Part shown: positions 52,406 to 61,881 of the stretch, one piece after another
Position numbering within the stretch: the first letter of the stretch is position 1
Layout: each line of letters begins with the position of its first letter
Assembly: GCA_022822905.1 (NCBI GenBank)
Contig: JAJDYE010000032.1
Location: 1 to 64,000, forward strand
Length of the DNA: 64,000 nucleotides
DNA from: Acidimicrobiia bacterium
GTDB lineage: Bacteria; Actinomycetota; Acidimicrobiia; Acidimicrobiales; Bin134
Direction: 5' to 3'
Notes under the pieces: generated by a model
Database searches by the model: none
What the model saw: only the letters and a program-made list of their open reading frames with translations
Told to the model about the DNA's origin: nothing
Position numbers and translations under genes: made by a program

Positions 52406-52413
52406 CCGGCTAG
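52402..52413. repeat. 12-bp perfect palindrome spanning both convergent stop codons
   Basis: CTAGCCGGCTAG contains the TAG stop of the GNAT gene on one strand and the TAG stop of the enoyl-CoA hydratase gene on the other, a symmetric shared end for two convergent genes. Confidence 0.75.
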
Positions 52414-53168
52414 TCCGACTTGCTGATGGCCTCCTTGAGGGTCGCCACCCGCTCTTTGAATTCGGGCTGGGTCATTGACCACGCCTGGGGATCGACTTCT
52501 CGGGCTACCGCCGCCGCACTGTCGGTGATCCCACCCATATCGAGGATGGTCTGCTTCATGGCCTTGGTGAGTCCTCGGGGGGCCCGGGCCGGACGTCGGG
52601 CCATGCGACGGGCCTCGTCCAGCAGAGCATCGTCGTCCACGCATTTCCAGGCCAGTCCGATCTCAGCGGCTCGCGGCCCGTCGAGCCTCTCGCCGAACAG
52701 CACCATGGCCATAGCCGCCTGGCGGTCGCAGATGTTTCGCAGTCGCCAGGTGTGGCCGCCGCCGGGGTGGATGGCGATCTGGAGGAACCGACTCTCGAAC
52801 ATCGCACCGTGTCCGGCCAGGATCACGTCGCAGGCCAGGGCAAAGTTCATGCCTGCTCCCACTGCGGCACCGTTCACCGCGGCCACGGTGGGCAGCGGGG
52901 TGTGGGCTACCCGCAGGAACCCGGCGTAGATAGAGCTCAAGCTCTTGGGGTCGTCAGCGGCAAGCAGCTCGTCGAGGTTGGCACCCGCAGAGAACGCTGG
53001 CGGTGCACCAGTAAGGACCACCGCCCCCACCGACTCATCGGCCTCCAGGCGGTCGAACACTGAGTCGAGCTCCTCGTTCATCTCCAAGCTGACCGCATTT
53101 CGCACCTCAGGGTGGTTGAGGGTCACGGTGGCAACGCCGTCGTCGATCTCGCAGAGCACAAGGGCCAT
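52410..53168 (-). CDS. enoyl-CoA hydratase/isomerase (crotonase) family protein
   Basis: 252 residues of the crotonase fold: ALVLCEIDDGVATVTLNHPE, then the oxyanion-hole segment GAPPAFSAGANLDEL and AAVNGAAVGAGMNFALACD. The Glu commonly used for hydration is replaced around FESRFLQIAIHPGGGHTWRL, so the exact reaction (hydratase, isomerase or other) is open. It is divergent from the MFS remnant, convergent with the GNAT gene, and probably acts in acyl-CoA metabolism. Confidence 0.9.
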   Translation of the reverse strand: MALVLCEIDDGVATVTLNHPEVRNAVSLEMNEELDSVFDRLEADESVGAVVLTGAPPAFSAGANLDELLAADDPKSLSSIYAGFLRVAHTPLPTVAAVNGAAVGAGMNFALACDVILAGHGAMFESRFLQIAIHPGGGHTWRLRNICDRQAAMAMVLFGERLDGPRAAEIGLAWKCVDDDALLDEARRMARRPARAPRGLTKAMKQTILDMGGITDSAAAVAREVDPQAWSMTQPEFKERVATLKEAISKSD

Positions 53169-53205
53169 GTCATGACAATAGGGGTGCAGCGAATAAGTTG
53201 GCGCA

Positions 53206-53978
53206 GTGACCGATTCCCGGAATCCTCGACGCGCGCGGCAAGCGCTGTCGTACCGGAATTATCGCCTCTTCGTTTCCGGGGCTCTCATCTCAAACTCTGG
53301 TGTATGGGTGCAGATGCTCGCGCTGGCCTTTGTGATCGAACGCCTCACCGACAGCGGAACCTGGGTGGGCTTGGCTGCCATGATGCAGACCTTGCCGGCG
53401 GTGTTTCTGGGGATGGTTGGCGGGGCGCTGGCCGACCGCTTCCCCCGGCGGATCATGCTGACGTTCACCAACTCGGCCCAAGCGCTGATCGCGCTGGGAT
53501 TCTCGGCCATGTGGGCCGCAGGCGTCGACCGGCCGCTGGCCTACATCCTGCGGCCACCGGAGTGGGAGCGATGCTCAACACTCCCTTCGTGGCCGGCAGG
53601 GGAAGTCGCATACCCCGCAGCCGCCTTGTGGGATTCGGGTGGCCGATTTATGGCATCGCGCTATTGGGATTCGCGGTGTCGCCCTACTACTGGTTGGCGG
53701 TGGTGGCACTGGCTGTATTGGGAGCATCGCACATCGCTACTGCCGCCACGCTAAATACCGTGATCCAGCTTCAGGTGGAAGAGGCTTTAAGGGCCAAGGT
53801 GTTGGCCCTGTACCTCATCACCTTGCTGGCCGGGTTGCCTCTCGGCGCCCAGCTTCAGGGTTTTCTGGCCGACGTGATCGGGCCCCGCATCGCCGTGGGC
53901 GGGGCCGGTGTTCTCTTGGCCGCCACCGCTCTGTGGTGGGTGATCAGCGGCCGAACCAAGGTCCTCGATCTGAATTAG
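53206..53978 (+). pseudogene. MFS transporter remnant with internal deletion and frame change
   Basis: The first 115 or so residues (ALSYRNYRLFVSGALISN, LGMVGGALADRFPRRIMLTF) are the N-terminal four spans of an EntS-like MFS transporter in one frame. Near 53550 (after RPLAYI) the homologous continuation jumps to another frame, resuming AATGVGAML and later spans up to the stop at 53978 (LGASHIATAATLNTVIQLQ, ALWWVISGRTKV). About 50 residues expected before AATGVGAM and further central spans are missing. The gene is therefore an internal-deletion pseudogene, about 257 codons instead of about 400. Confidence 0.8.
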
Positions 53979-54021
53979 GGCTCAAAGCAGAAACTGTCAC
54001 TCCTATCGGGATACTGGGTGT

Positions 54022-54429
54022 ATGAGAGAAATCAATGAGAAAAGCCAGGAGGGCCAGGAGGGAGAGCCCCAGGGAATGCGGGTCATTCACGGCGACAACC
54101 GGCCGCAAGAGAGCAGAACCGGCCGGTGTCTGGCCTTTGCCGAAGCAGCCCGCCAGTTGGGGATGGCGGTGCGAGGACAGGAGCTGGTTGTGCCCAGCTT
54201 TCGCAGCCCGCCCCGAGAGGTTGGCCGCCGCCGCACGCTGGTCCGCCATGGCGACGGCTCAGTGACGGTTTCGGTCATGGTCCGGAACCGCATCTGGGAA
54301 GCAGTGCTGGCTGACATGATCGAGGGCGTGGTTGCGGCCAATCAGTTAGACGGCATCGACGCCGAAGTTCTGCGCGACCAGCTCTGGGAGTCGTTGGAAG
54401 GCGAATCAGCCCGGCGCGATGTGGCCTGA
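54022..54429 (+). CDS. hypothetical protein upstream of methylmalonyl-CoA epimerase
   Basis: A 135-residue charged protein. The core is LAFAEAARQLGMAVRGQELVVP, then FRSPPREVGRRRTL and IWEAVLADMIEGVV. The high density of Arg/Glu and the good coding character suggest a real gene. No family was recognised. It lies 55 bp before the epimerase gene on the same strand and may be co-transcribed. Confidence 0.65.
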   Translation: MREINEKSQEGQEGEPQGMRVIHGDNRPQESRTGRCLAFAEAARQLGMAVRGQELVVPSFRSPPREVGRRRTLVRHGDGSVTVSVMVRNRIWEAVLADMIEGVVAANQLDGIDAEVLRDQLWESLEGESARRDVA

Positions 54430-54484
54430 CGGGCCAGCTTGAACAGCAGAACCAGACCGAGGGTCGGCCTAGACTGACCAGGCC

Positions 54485-54886
54485 ATGCTTCTCACTGAGA
54501 TCGACCATGTCGCCATCGCAGTCCATGACTTGGAGCAGGCCATTTCGTTCTACGAGAAGGCCTTTGGCGCCTCGGTGGCGCATCGCGAGGTCGTGGAAAA
54601 CGACGGGGTAGAAGAGGCCCTGATCAAGGTGGCCGACTCGTATGTGCAGCTCACTACGGCCACCAGGGAAGATTCGCCCATCGCCAAGTTCCTGGCCAAG
54701 CGGGGCGAGGGCATTCACCACGTCGGCTATCGGGTGGCCGACTGCGCCGCCGCGCTGGAGGCCATGGTTGCTGCCGGGGCCACTCCCATCGATGCCGAGC
54801 CCCGCCCCGGCTCTCGGGGAACCACCGTCGCCTTCATCCATCCCAAAGGCGCCTTCGGCACCCTCATCGAACTGGTTCAGGAATAG
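54485..54886 (+). CDS. mce: methylmalonyl-CoA epimerase
   Basis: A 133-residue VOC-fold metalloenzyme that interconverts R- and S-methylmalonyl-CoA in propionate metabolism. It has the usual beginning (EIDHVAIAVHDLEQAISFYE with the metal His), GEGIHHVGYRVADCAAAL and RGTTVAFIHPKGAFGTLIEL (His and Glu ligands). The length is typical. Methylmalonyl-CoA mutase genes are not in the window. Confidence 0.93.
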   Translation: MLLTEIDHVAIAVHDLEQAISFYEKAFGASVAHREVVENDGVEEALIKVADSYVQLTTATREDSPIAKFLAKRGEGIHHVGYRVADCAAALEAMVAAGATPIDAEPRPGSRGTTVAFIHPKGAFGTLIELVQE

Positions 54887-54915
54887 TCTTCTCTCCCATT
54901 CCGTAGACTGAGCCC

Positions 54916-57045
54916 ATGGCGATGCGTCGGACGACGCTGCTGGTAGACGGCATGACTTGCTCGGCGTGCGTCGCGCAGATTGAGCGCAGCCTGAACGCGG
55001 TCGATGGTGTTGTCGAAGCCCGAGTTAACTACGCCTCAGGCCGGGCTTCGGTGGCTTGTCGTGACAGCGTCGACGATGCCGAATTGCAAGGCGCGGTCAT
55101 TGCCGCCGGATACGGTGCCCGCTTGCCCGAGGGCTTCAGCGACGGGCACTCAGCGGAGCCCACCCGGATGCACCGGCTGATTCTCGCGGCAGTGATTGGC
55201 GCCCTCGTGGCACTGCTGACGATGGTGGATGCCTTGGCCTTCGACCTGGGTTTTCAGGCGTCGGACTGGCTGGCCGCGGTGTTGGCGGCCGGAGTGGTGT
55301 TCGGGTCGGGCTGGGGGTTCCACCGACGGGCGTGGGCCCAGCTCAAGCACCGGACCGCCACCATGGACACGTTGGTGGCGTTGGGCACCGCCGCAGCGTG
55401 GATCTGGTCGACGGTGGTGCTGGCCGCCCAGATCGGCGACGGCCACCTCTATTTCGAGACCGGCGCGGTGATCGTGGTGCTGATCCTGCTCGGCCGCTAT
55501 CTGGAAGAACGGGCCCGGCGCCGGTCGGGAGACGCCCTGCGGGCATTGGCCGTGCTGGTGGCACCGGTGGCCCGGTTGGAGGATGGATCCGACGTGCCGG
55601 TGGCCAGCCTCCAGGTGGGAACCAGATTCGTGGTGCGACCAGGCGAGAGGATCGCCACCGACGGAGTAGTGGTCGACGGTGCTTCGGCGGTGGATATCTC
55701 CATGGTCACCGGCGAGCCGGTCCCCGAAGAGGTCGGGCCGGGCGATGCCGTGCTGGGGGCCTCGGTCAATTCCAACGGATCTCTGGTGGTAGAGGCCACC
55801 AGCGTGGGAGCCGACACCGTCCTGGCTCGGATCATGCGGCTGGTGGAGCAGGCCCAGACCAACCGCACCCGCATCCAGCGGTTGGCCGACCGGATCTCGG
55901 CGGTGTTCGTGCCCGCCGCGGTGGCGATCGCGGTAGGGACGCTTATCGGCTGGTTGGCCGCCGGACAGCCGGCATCGGAGGCGTTCACCGCAGCGGTGGC
56001 GGTGTTGATCGTGGCCTGTCCCTGCGCGTTGGGGCTGGCCACGCCATTGGCGGTGATGGTGGGCACCGGGCGGGGATCGCAGCTCGGGATCATCGTCAAA
56101 GGCGGCGAGATGCTGGAAGACACCCGACAGCTCGACACCGTGGTGTTCGACAAGACGGGAACAGTCACCGAGGCCCGCATGGAGGTGGTGGAGATTGTCG
56201 CCCCCGGCCGCGACCCCGATGCGCTGCTGGCTTTGGCCGCCGCGGTGGAGTCCCGCTCGGAGCACCCCATCGGTCGGGCCATCGCCTCGGCGGCAGAAAA
56301 CGGAAAGGCTGTGACCGGCTTTGAGAATCACCCCGGCACCGGGGCGGTCGCCACGGTGGACGGCAGCGAGGTCCGGGTGGGCAAGCGGGCGCTCTTCGAT
56401 CAGGTGCCCGAGGCCGTGGACGGAGCCGCCTCCGAGGTCGAGGCCATGGGCCGGGTGGCGGTGCTGGTGGGCCGGGATTCGGTGGCCGAAGCGGTGATCA
56501 CCGTGGACGACCGACTGCGGGCCACCGCCCCTCCGGCGGTGGCCGCGCTCAAGTCCCTGGGACTCGACACGGTGCTTTTGACCGGCGATCATCCCCGCCG
56601 GGCCCAGGCCGCGGGCGATGAGCTGGGCATCGACCGGGTGGTGGCCGGCGTGGGACCCGACGGCAAGGCCGCCGAGATTGCCCGGCTCCAAGCCGAGGGC
56701 CGCCGGGTGGCCATGGTGGGTGACGGCATCAACGACGCTCCTGCCCTCAGCCAAGCCGACATCGGCATCGCCATCGGCACTGGGGCCGATGTGGCCGCCG
56801 AGGCCGCCGACATCACCATCATGTCGTCCGATCTGAGCGTGGTGGCCGACGCCATCGCTCTGAGCCGCCGGACCATGAACACCATCCGAGGCAACTACTT
56901 CTGGGCCTTCGTCTACAACACCGCGGCCATACCCCTGGCTGTCGCCGGGGTGCTGGAGCCCATTGTCGCTGCCGCAGCCATGGTTGGCTCCTCGTTGTTC
57001 GTGGTCACCAACAGCCTGCGCTTGCGCCGATTCAGGGGTGCCTGA
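54916..57045 (+). CDS. copA: copper-translocating P1B-type ATPase
   Basis: A 709-residue membrane pump. One N-terminal heavy-metal domain (GMTCSACVAQIE, residues 13-24) is followed by the membrane spans and the actuator motif VTGEP. The Cu(I) channel motif CPCALG is near residue 369, the phosphorylation site DKTGT near 413, SEHPIG near 452 and GDGINDAPALSQ near 603. The family usually exports Cu(I). Start ATG 54916 is 29 bp after the epimerase stop, but no other copper gene (CopZ, CsoR) is adjacent. Confidence 0.95.
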   Translation: MAMRRTTLLVDGMTCSACVAQIERSLNAVDGVVEARVNYASGRASVACRDSVDDAELQGAVIAAGYGARLPEGFSDGHSAEPTRMHRLILAAVIGALVALLTMVDALAFDLGFQASDWLAAVLAAGVVFGSGWGFHRRAWAQLKHRTATMDTLVALGTAAAWIWSTVVLAAQIGDGHLYFETGAVIVVLILLGRYLEERARRRSGDALRALAVLVAPVARLEDGSDVPVASLQVGTRFVVRPGERIATDGVVVDGASAVDISMVTGEPVPEEVGPGDAVLGASVNSNGSLVVEATSVGADTVLARIMRLVEQAQTNRTRIQRLADRISAVFVPAAVAIAVGTLIGWLAAGQPASEAFTAAVAVLIVACPCALGLATPLAVMVGTGRGSQLGIIVKGGEMLEDTRQLDTVVFDKTGTVTEARMEVVEIVAPGRDPDALLALAAAVESRSEHPIGRAIASAAENGKAVTGFENHPGTGAVATVDGSEVRVGKRALFDQVPEAVDGAASEVEAMGRVAVLVGRDSVAEAVITVDDRLRATAPPAVAALKSLGLDTVLLTGDHPRRAQAAGDELGIDRVVAGVGPDGKAAEIARLQAEGRRVAMVGDGINDAPALSQADIGIAIGTGADVAAEAADITIMSSDLSVVADAIALSRRTMNTIRGNYFWAFVYNTAAIPLAVAGVLEPIVAAAAMVGSSLFVVTNSLRLRRFRGA

Positions 57046-57500
57046 GGTGCCTTCGTCAATCCTCGCGGGCCAAGAGGGGTCGATAAGGGGAATGCGGGCC
57101 GAGGCATCGGCGGCCAGTCTTTTCGCTCTGGTGCTGTTGTCGGTCTCGGTCCCCAGCACGACATCAACCAGGCGAGCGCACTCTTGGGCAATGCCGACAG
57201 CGGCGCTGGTCATGTCGGCGGCGAACCGCGGCGTGGCGTCGGCGGGATTGCCCGGTATATCGATATCGAAGGGGTATACGCCGGTCTCCCGCCACACCGA
57301 GGTTTGCTTGCCGTTCACAGAACCCATCGCGCCTTGCAGTTTTCTGGACTGCTCGCCGCTCAGCCCGGCGACCGTTGCTCTGGAACTCACCCACTATGCG
57401 CTTGGATGTCTACGTCGTCACCCATGACCCCGGTTTCGCCCTCGATCTCTTCCGCGGCTGCCGTGAGTGCTAGCTAGAGCAGTTGACCGGAGTGCGGGTC
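57046..57500. other. intergenic stretch with a possible truncated minus-strand gene remnant
   Basis: About 455 bp hold no clear intact gene. On the minus strand, from about 57390 towards copA, a frame starts MSSRATVAGLSGEQSRKLQG and continues with protein-like sequence (GIAQECARLVDVVLGTETDN). It then runs into the copA complement without a stop of its own at about 57050. It may be the 5' part of a gene whose 3' end was lost beside copA. A 25-codon plus-strand frame at 57396-57473 is not convincing. Nothing else was seen. Confidence 0.3.
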
Positions 57501-58460
57501 TCACAGTCTCTCGCTGATGGCTTTCTTCCTGACTTCGGTTGGAGTCGTGCCGTAGGCCTCGGTGAAGCAGCGCGAGAAGTGGGCCGAAGTCTTGAATCCG
57601 TGCATGAGCGCGATTTCGGTGATGGTGCGCGATGCATTGTGGGGGCTCAGGAGGTCGTCGTGGCATCGGGCAAGGCGCCGCTTGATCAGGTAGCGGTTGA
57701 CCGTCATGTCGTGTTCTTTGAAGATGGCGTGCAGGTAGCGGACTGATATCCCCACTGCTGTGGCGATTTTGGCGGGGGTGAGGTCGGGGTCGGACGCGTA
57801 GGCGTTGATGTAAGTACACGCTCTGAGGAAGTGCTGGGTGTATTTGGCCCTTGAGTTGTCGCTGCCGAATTGATCGGCGAGCGCCACTCCGAGCAGGTCG
57901 AGGGTGCTGGTGGCGAGCTGGCGGGAGACGGCGTTGTCGTCGCCGAGGGCGACTGGCTCCAGGGATCGCAAGAAGGAGGAGACGGGGGCGGTGACTTTGC
58001 TGTCGTTGGCCATCCTGATGGCGGTTAGACGCTCGGGAGAGGGGCAGCGCTCGGTTAGGAACTGCCGGTCGAATTGCAGCACCAGCATCTCGAACTGCTC
58101 TCTCATGATGAGGTCGTAGGGGCGGGTGGTGTCGTACATCGCAAAGTCGCCGGGCCGCAAGATTGCCTGGCGATCGTCCTGCTGTACGACCGCCTCGCCC
58201 CGTAGTTGGACGGACACGAGTATCTCGTCTCGGGGTTCTGCACTGATGAGTGTTGGGGAGCGTTGCACGGCGTGGGGTTCTGAGCGCACTCTGCTGAGGG
58301 TGAGCGGGCCCATTTCGGCCATTGCGATCTCAGCGTGGAAGGGGTTGTCTGATGGCAGCGTCTCGGCCTCTAAGCGGACGTAGGCGGTGCAGATCACTTC
58401 GTGCCAGAAATCGAAACGCTCTCGGGGGGCTACGTTGTCGGTGTTTGCTGAAATGCTCAC
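57501..58460 (-). CDS. AraC-family transcriptional regulator (NitR-like)
   Basis: 319 residues. The N-terminal ligand-binding part (APRERFDFWHEVICTAYVRLE, ILRPGDFAMYDTTRPYDLIM) is of the AraC-binding-like type found in NitR, FeaR and similar activators. The C-terminal double HTH (residues about 215-315) has PAKIATAVGISVRYLHAIF and ITEIALMHGFKTSAHFSRCF. It is divergent from the nitrilase gene, with a 169-bp shared control region. A role as nitrile-responsive activator of the nitrilase-transporter operon is inferred from the well-known nitR-nitrilase pairing. Confidence 0.9.
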   Translation of the reverse strand: MSISANTDNVAPRERFDFWHEVICTAYVRLEAETLPSDNPFHAEIAMAEMGPLTLSRVRSEPHAVQRSPTLISAEPRDEILVSVQLRGEAVVQQDDRQAILRPGDFAMYDTTRPYDLIMREQFEMLVLQFDRQFLTERCPSPERLTAIRMANDSKVTAPVSSFLRSLEPVALGDDNAVSRQLATSTLDLLGVALADQFGSDNSRAKYTQHFLRACTYINAYASDPDLTPAKIATAVGISVRYLHAIFKEHDMTVNRYLIKRRLARCHDDLLSPHNASRTITEIALMHGFKTSAHFSRCFTEAYGTTPTEVRKKAISERL

Positions 58461-58629
58461 GGCTGCTTCTCCTGGCCTCCCCTTCAGCTGGTGAGTGCGC
58501 TGAGAGACAAGAGACTACACGCTGGCAGGGAAGCAGTCACCGGGGTCTTGGTCTTAGCTTCGCAATGATGAGGGGTACTGAGTCTGCCTGCGTTGTCGGC
58601 GCGGGCCGCTGTTGTCGGAGGAGTTGCCC

Positions 58630-59691
58630 ATGACGACCCCAGAGCCGTTTGTTGCCGCCGCTGTGCAGGCTGAGCCGTGTTGGCTGGATGCTGACGCTGG
58701 AGTTGAAAAGGCGGTTGCGCTGATCTCCGAAGCTGCTGGCGAGGGGGCCAAGCTGTTGGCCTTCCCGGAGATCTGGGTGCCGGGCTACCCCCATTTCATG
58801 TGGCTCGGCCCCCAGGCGTGGGGGATGCAGTTCATCCCTAGGTATCACGAGAACTCTATGGTCGTCGGCGATTCGGGTTTCAACCGTCTGGCCAAAGCGG
58901 CTGCCGACAACGATATCAACGTGGTCATGGGTGCCAGCGAGAGGGACTACGGGTCGCTGTACATGGCCCAGTTCGGGTTCGCCGCCTCGGGAGAGGTGCT
59001 GTTCACCCGGCGAAAGCTCAAGCCCACTCACGTGGAGCGGGCGCTGTTTGGCGAGGGCGACGGCAGCCACCTTCACGTGGGCGACGTGGAGGGAATCGGA
59101 CGGCTCGGTGCCCTCAACTGCTGGGAGCATCTCCAGCCGTTGACGAAGTTCGCCATGTTCAGCCAGGGCGAGCAGGTCCATGTGGCGTCTTGGCCGTCGT
59201 TCTGCCTGTATCGGGGAGGGGCCCATGCGCTGGGCGAGGAGGTGAATATGGCTGCCACCCAGATCTACGCGGTCGAGGGGTCTTCGTTCGCGATCGCCGC
59301 CACCACCGTGACCGGCGCAGCGGGCATGGAGCTGTTCTGCGACACCGAGGAACAAGCAGCGCTGCTCGGCGGCGGCGGAGGGGGTTGCAGTCGGGTCTAT
59401 GCCCCCGACGGCAAGATCATCTCGAATCTGCTCGACGAGCACGCCGAGGGAATCGTGTATGCCGAGATCGACTTGTCGCTTATACCCCTGTCCAAAGCCG
59501 CAGCTGATCCCAGCGGCCACTACTCCCGCCCCGATGTCACCCGGCTGTTGTTGGACAAGCGGCCGCAGCTTGCCGTGGAAGTTATAGGCGCCAACGACGA
59601 GCCACCGCCAGCAGGCCCGGCAGACAAAAGCGCCGTCGAATTCGAGGATCAAAGCCAACCCAACTCAACCGATACCGGGAGGAACTCATGA
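58630..59691 (+). CDS. nitrilase (C-N hydrolase family)
   Basis: A 353-residue enzyme hydrolysing nitriles to acids and ammonia. The catalytic triad is complete: Glu47 in FPEIW, Lys in RRKLKPTHVER (129 or 131) and Cys164 in LNCWEH. ATG 58630 is preceded by GGAGGAG. An in-frame codon at 58612 would place the ribosome site inside the gene. The C-terminal tail (after residue 300) is Pro/Ala-rich. The stop overlaps the binding-protein gene (ATGA). The aliphatic or aromatic preference cannot be told. Confidence 0.93.
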   Translation: MTTPEPFVAAAVQAEPCWLDADAGVEKAVALISEAAGEGAKLLAFPEIWVPGYPHFMWLGPQAWGMQFIPRYHENSMVVGDSGFNRLAKAAADNDINVVMGASERDYGSLYMAQFGFAASGEVLFTRRKLKPTHVERALFGEGDGSHLHVGDVEGIGRLGALNCWEHLQPLTKFAMFSQGEQVHVASWPSFCLYRGGAHALGEEVNMAATQIYAVEGSSFAIAATTVTGAAGMELFCDTEEQAALLGGGGGGCSRVYAPDGKIISNLLDEHAEGIVYAEIDLSLIPLSKAAADPSGHYSRPDVTRLLLDKRPQLAVEVIGANDEPPPAGPADKSAVEFEDQSQPNSTDTGRNS

Positions 59692-61004
59692 AGAACTACC
59701 CAAAGATGCTCGTGCTGCTAGCAACGCTGTTGGCTCTCGTGCTGGTGGCCTCAGCCTGCGGCAACGACGATGACGACGCCGAAGGTACTGCGACTGAACA
59801 GCCGGCCGCGCCCACGGCAACTGCGGAGGCCCCCGAGGCCCCAGCGGCCACGGAGGCTCCCACCGCGGCGGAGGCCCCAGCGGCCACGGAGGCGCCGGAA
59901 GAGGCTCCAGCGGAGGCGACCGGCGAGCCGATCAAGGTGGGCAATGTGAGCTCGCTCACCGGTGGCGCGCTGTTCCCAGAAGCCTCTGCGGCGGCCAAAG
60001 CGGTCTTCGACAGGGTCAACGCCAGCGGCGGAATAGGCGGAAGGCCGATCCAGCTGATCGTCGAAGACGACGCGGGCAGTCCCGAAGGGGCGGCCACCGC
60101 GGGCCGCAAACTGGTGGAGCAGGACGACGTCGTCGCCATGGTCGGCTCGGCCAGCACGCTGGAGTGCGCGGTTAACTCGGCCTTCTACGCCGAGCAGGGG
60201 GTGTATGCCATCCAGGGCACGGGAGTCGACCCGCTTTGCTTCTTGTCTTCGAACATCTCCCCGGTCAACACCGGACCGTATGCCGGGATCACCGTGTCGC
60301 TGTACTACGCGTCTGAGACCCTCGGCTTGGAGAACGTGTGCAACGTCAACCTGTTCGTCATACCCGACCTGGCGCCGGCGTTTGACGCCGCAGTGGAGCG
60401 CTGGGAGGCAATTGCCGGCAAGACCCTCACTTTGCGGGTCGGTGCCGCCACCTTGGAGGACGACCCGACGCCACTCATGCTGCAAGCCCGCGACGCCGGC
60501 TGCGACGCAGTGGTGATCGACGGCGTCGAGCCCCACGCTTTGGCGGTGGGTCGGGCCATCGAGTCCCAGGGCCTGTCCGACATCATCTGGATCGGCCTCA
60601 CCTCGTACTACACCGACTCGATCGCCTCCCAGCTCGGCAGCGCGGGCAACGGCCTTCGAGCCAACTCCGAATTCGAGCCTTACGGGTCGGACTCTCCGGT
60701 CTTGGACGACTGGCGGTCGCTCATGACCGATGCTGGGGTGCCGCTCACGTCGTTCGCCCAGGGCGGCTACATCGCGGCGACGATCTTCGTGGACGCCCTG
60801 CAGGGAATCGACGGGGACATCACCAGAGAGTCGGTCGCCGAGGCGATGCGAGCCCTGGAGCCGCATGAGACTCCTCTGCTGGGAACGCCCTACACCTTCG
60901 GCCCGGGGGAGGCCCACGCTCCCAACCAAGCGTCCAAGTTCGTGGAGCTCAGGGACGGAGAGTGGGTGACCGTGGCCGACGACTGGGTCATCCTCCCCGG
61001 CTGA
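59688..61004 (+). CDS. branched-chain-type ABC transporter substrate-binding lipoprotein
   Basis: A 438-residue periplasmic-binding-like protein with lipobox VASACGND (Cys about 24) and an Ala/Pro/Glu/Thr spacer to about residue 82. The mature domain begins PIKVGNVSSLTGGALFPEAS and contains IGGRPIQLIVEDDAGSPEGA and GYIAATIFVDAL, the usual LivJ-type fold. It is coupled to the nitrilase gene, so the ligand may be a nitrile, an amide or the product acid rather than an amino acid. Confidence 0.92.
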   Translation: MKNYPKMLVLLATLLALVLVASACGNDDDDAEGTATEQPAAPTATAEAPEAPAATEAPTAAEAPAATEAPEEAPAEATGEPIKVGNVSSLTGGALFPEASAAAKAVFDRVNASGGIGGRPIQLIVEDDAGSPEGAATAGRKLVEQDDVVAMVGSASTLECAVNSAFYAEQGVYAIQGTGVDPLCFLSSNISPVNTGPYAGITVSLYYASETLGLENVCNVNLFVIPDLAPAFDAAVERWEAIAGKTLTLRVGAATLEDDPTPLMLQARDAGCDAVVIDGVEPHALAVGRAIESQGLSDIIWIGLTSYYTDSIASQLGSAGNGLRANSEFEPYGSDSPVLDDWRSLMTDAGVPLTSFAQGGYIAATIFVDALQGIDGDITRESVAEAMRALEPHETPLLGTPYTFGPGEAHAPNQASKFVELRDGEWVTVADDWVILPG

Positions 61005-61023
61005 GGCAGCCCGGGGGCGGCGG

Positions 61024-61881
61024 ATGCTCACCTTGGTGGTCGCTGGGCTCGCAGCGGGCGGAGCCTACGCGATCTTCGGGGTGAGCATTGTCGTGTTGCA
61101 CCGCATGGCTGGGGTGGTGAACTTCAGCCAAGCCGTCGTCGGCGCGTTCGGCGCGTACTTCGCCGCGGCTCTATACGACCGCGGCTGGAATTTCCTATCC
61201 GCAGCTGCTGTGGGGGTGGCGCTCTCGGTGGCCATCTCTGTGGCGGTCGGACTGCTGTTCGCCCGGCTGTTCAGCGAGGCCGACGGGGCGGTCCGCACCG
61301 GCGCGATGATCGCAGTCACCGTTGGCCTGTTCGCAGCCGGGTTCCGCTTCTTCAGCGACACACCCCGCAGCGTGCCGGTGATCCTGCCCGGAGCGTCCTT
61401 CACAGTGGGCGGGGTGGTCGTGACTGCGGGCACGATCATCGTGCTGTTGGTAGCGCTGGCCACCGTCTTATCTATGGGATGGGTGTTGTCGTCCACCCGA
61501 GTGGGGACGCAGGTCCGGGCTATCTCGGAGCTCCCAGTGGTGGCCGAACTGCTGGGGGTTCCGCTATTCGCCCGCACGGCGCTGGTGTGGGGATTCACCG
61601 GGTTGGTGTCGGCCGTCGGGATGATCGTGGTGGCCTCCAACCTGCCGGGGAGCTTCTCCAGCTTGGGTTTTCTGATCTTTCCCGCCATGGCCGCGGCGCT
61701 GATCGGAGCGTTTCGAAGTCTCTCGTTAGCGATGGTGGGCGGCATCCTGGTCGGAGTCGTCGAGGCGGTGTCGTCCTATCGTCCGACGTGGGCCGAGTAC
61801 CGGGGGGCTGTTCCATTTCTCATCGCATTGGTCGTTTTGTTGTGGACCCAACGCCACGAGGTGTGGGATGCGGCGCGCTGA
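61024..61881 (+). CDS. ABC transporter permease, LivH type
   Basis: A 285-residue permease with about eight hydrophobic segments. It begins MLTLVVAGLAAGGAYAIFGV, then VLHRMAGVVNFSQAVVGAFGAYF, the LivH signature. It starts 19 bp after the binding-protein stop. Its 3' end overlaps the LivM frame and contains the first copy of a 39-bp-spaced repeat. Confidence 0.92.
   Translation: MLTLVVAGLAAGGAYAIFGVSIVVLHRMAGVVNFSQAVVGAFGAYFAAALYDRGWNFLSAAAVGVALSVAISVAVGLLFARLFSEADGAVRTGAMIAVTVGLFAAGFRFFSDTPRSVPVILPGASFTVGGVVVTAGTIIVLLVALATVLSMGWVLSSTRVGTQVRAISELPVVAELLGVPLFARTALVWGFTGLVSAVGMIVVASNLPGSFSSLGFLIFPAMAAALIGAFRSLSLAMVGGILVGVVEAVSSYRPTWAEYRGAVPFLIALVVLLWTQRHEVWDAAR

Noticed and set aside
55150..57045. 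Long minus-strand open frame opposite copA
   Set aside because: It is His/Gly/Arg-rich antisense translation of copA. Only its upstream part beyond copA (57046-57390) has any protein-like look.
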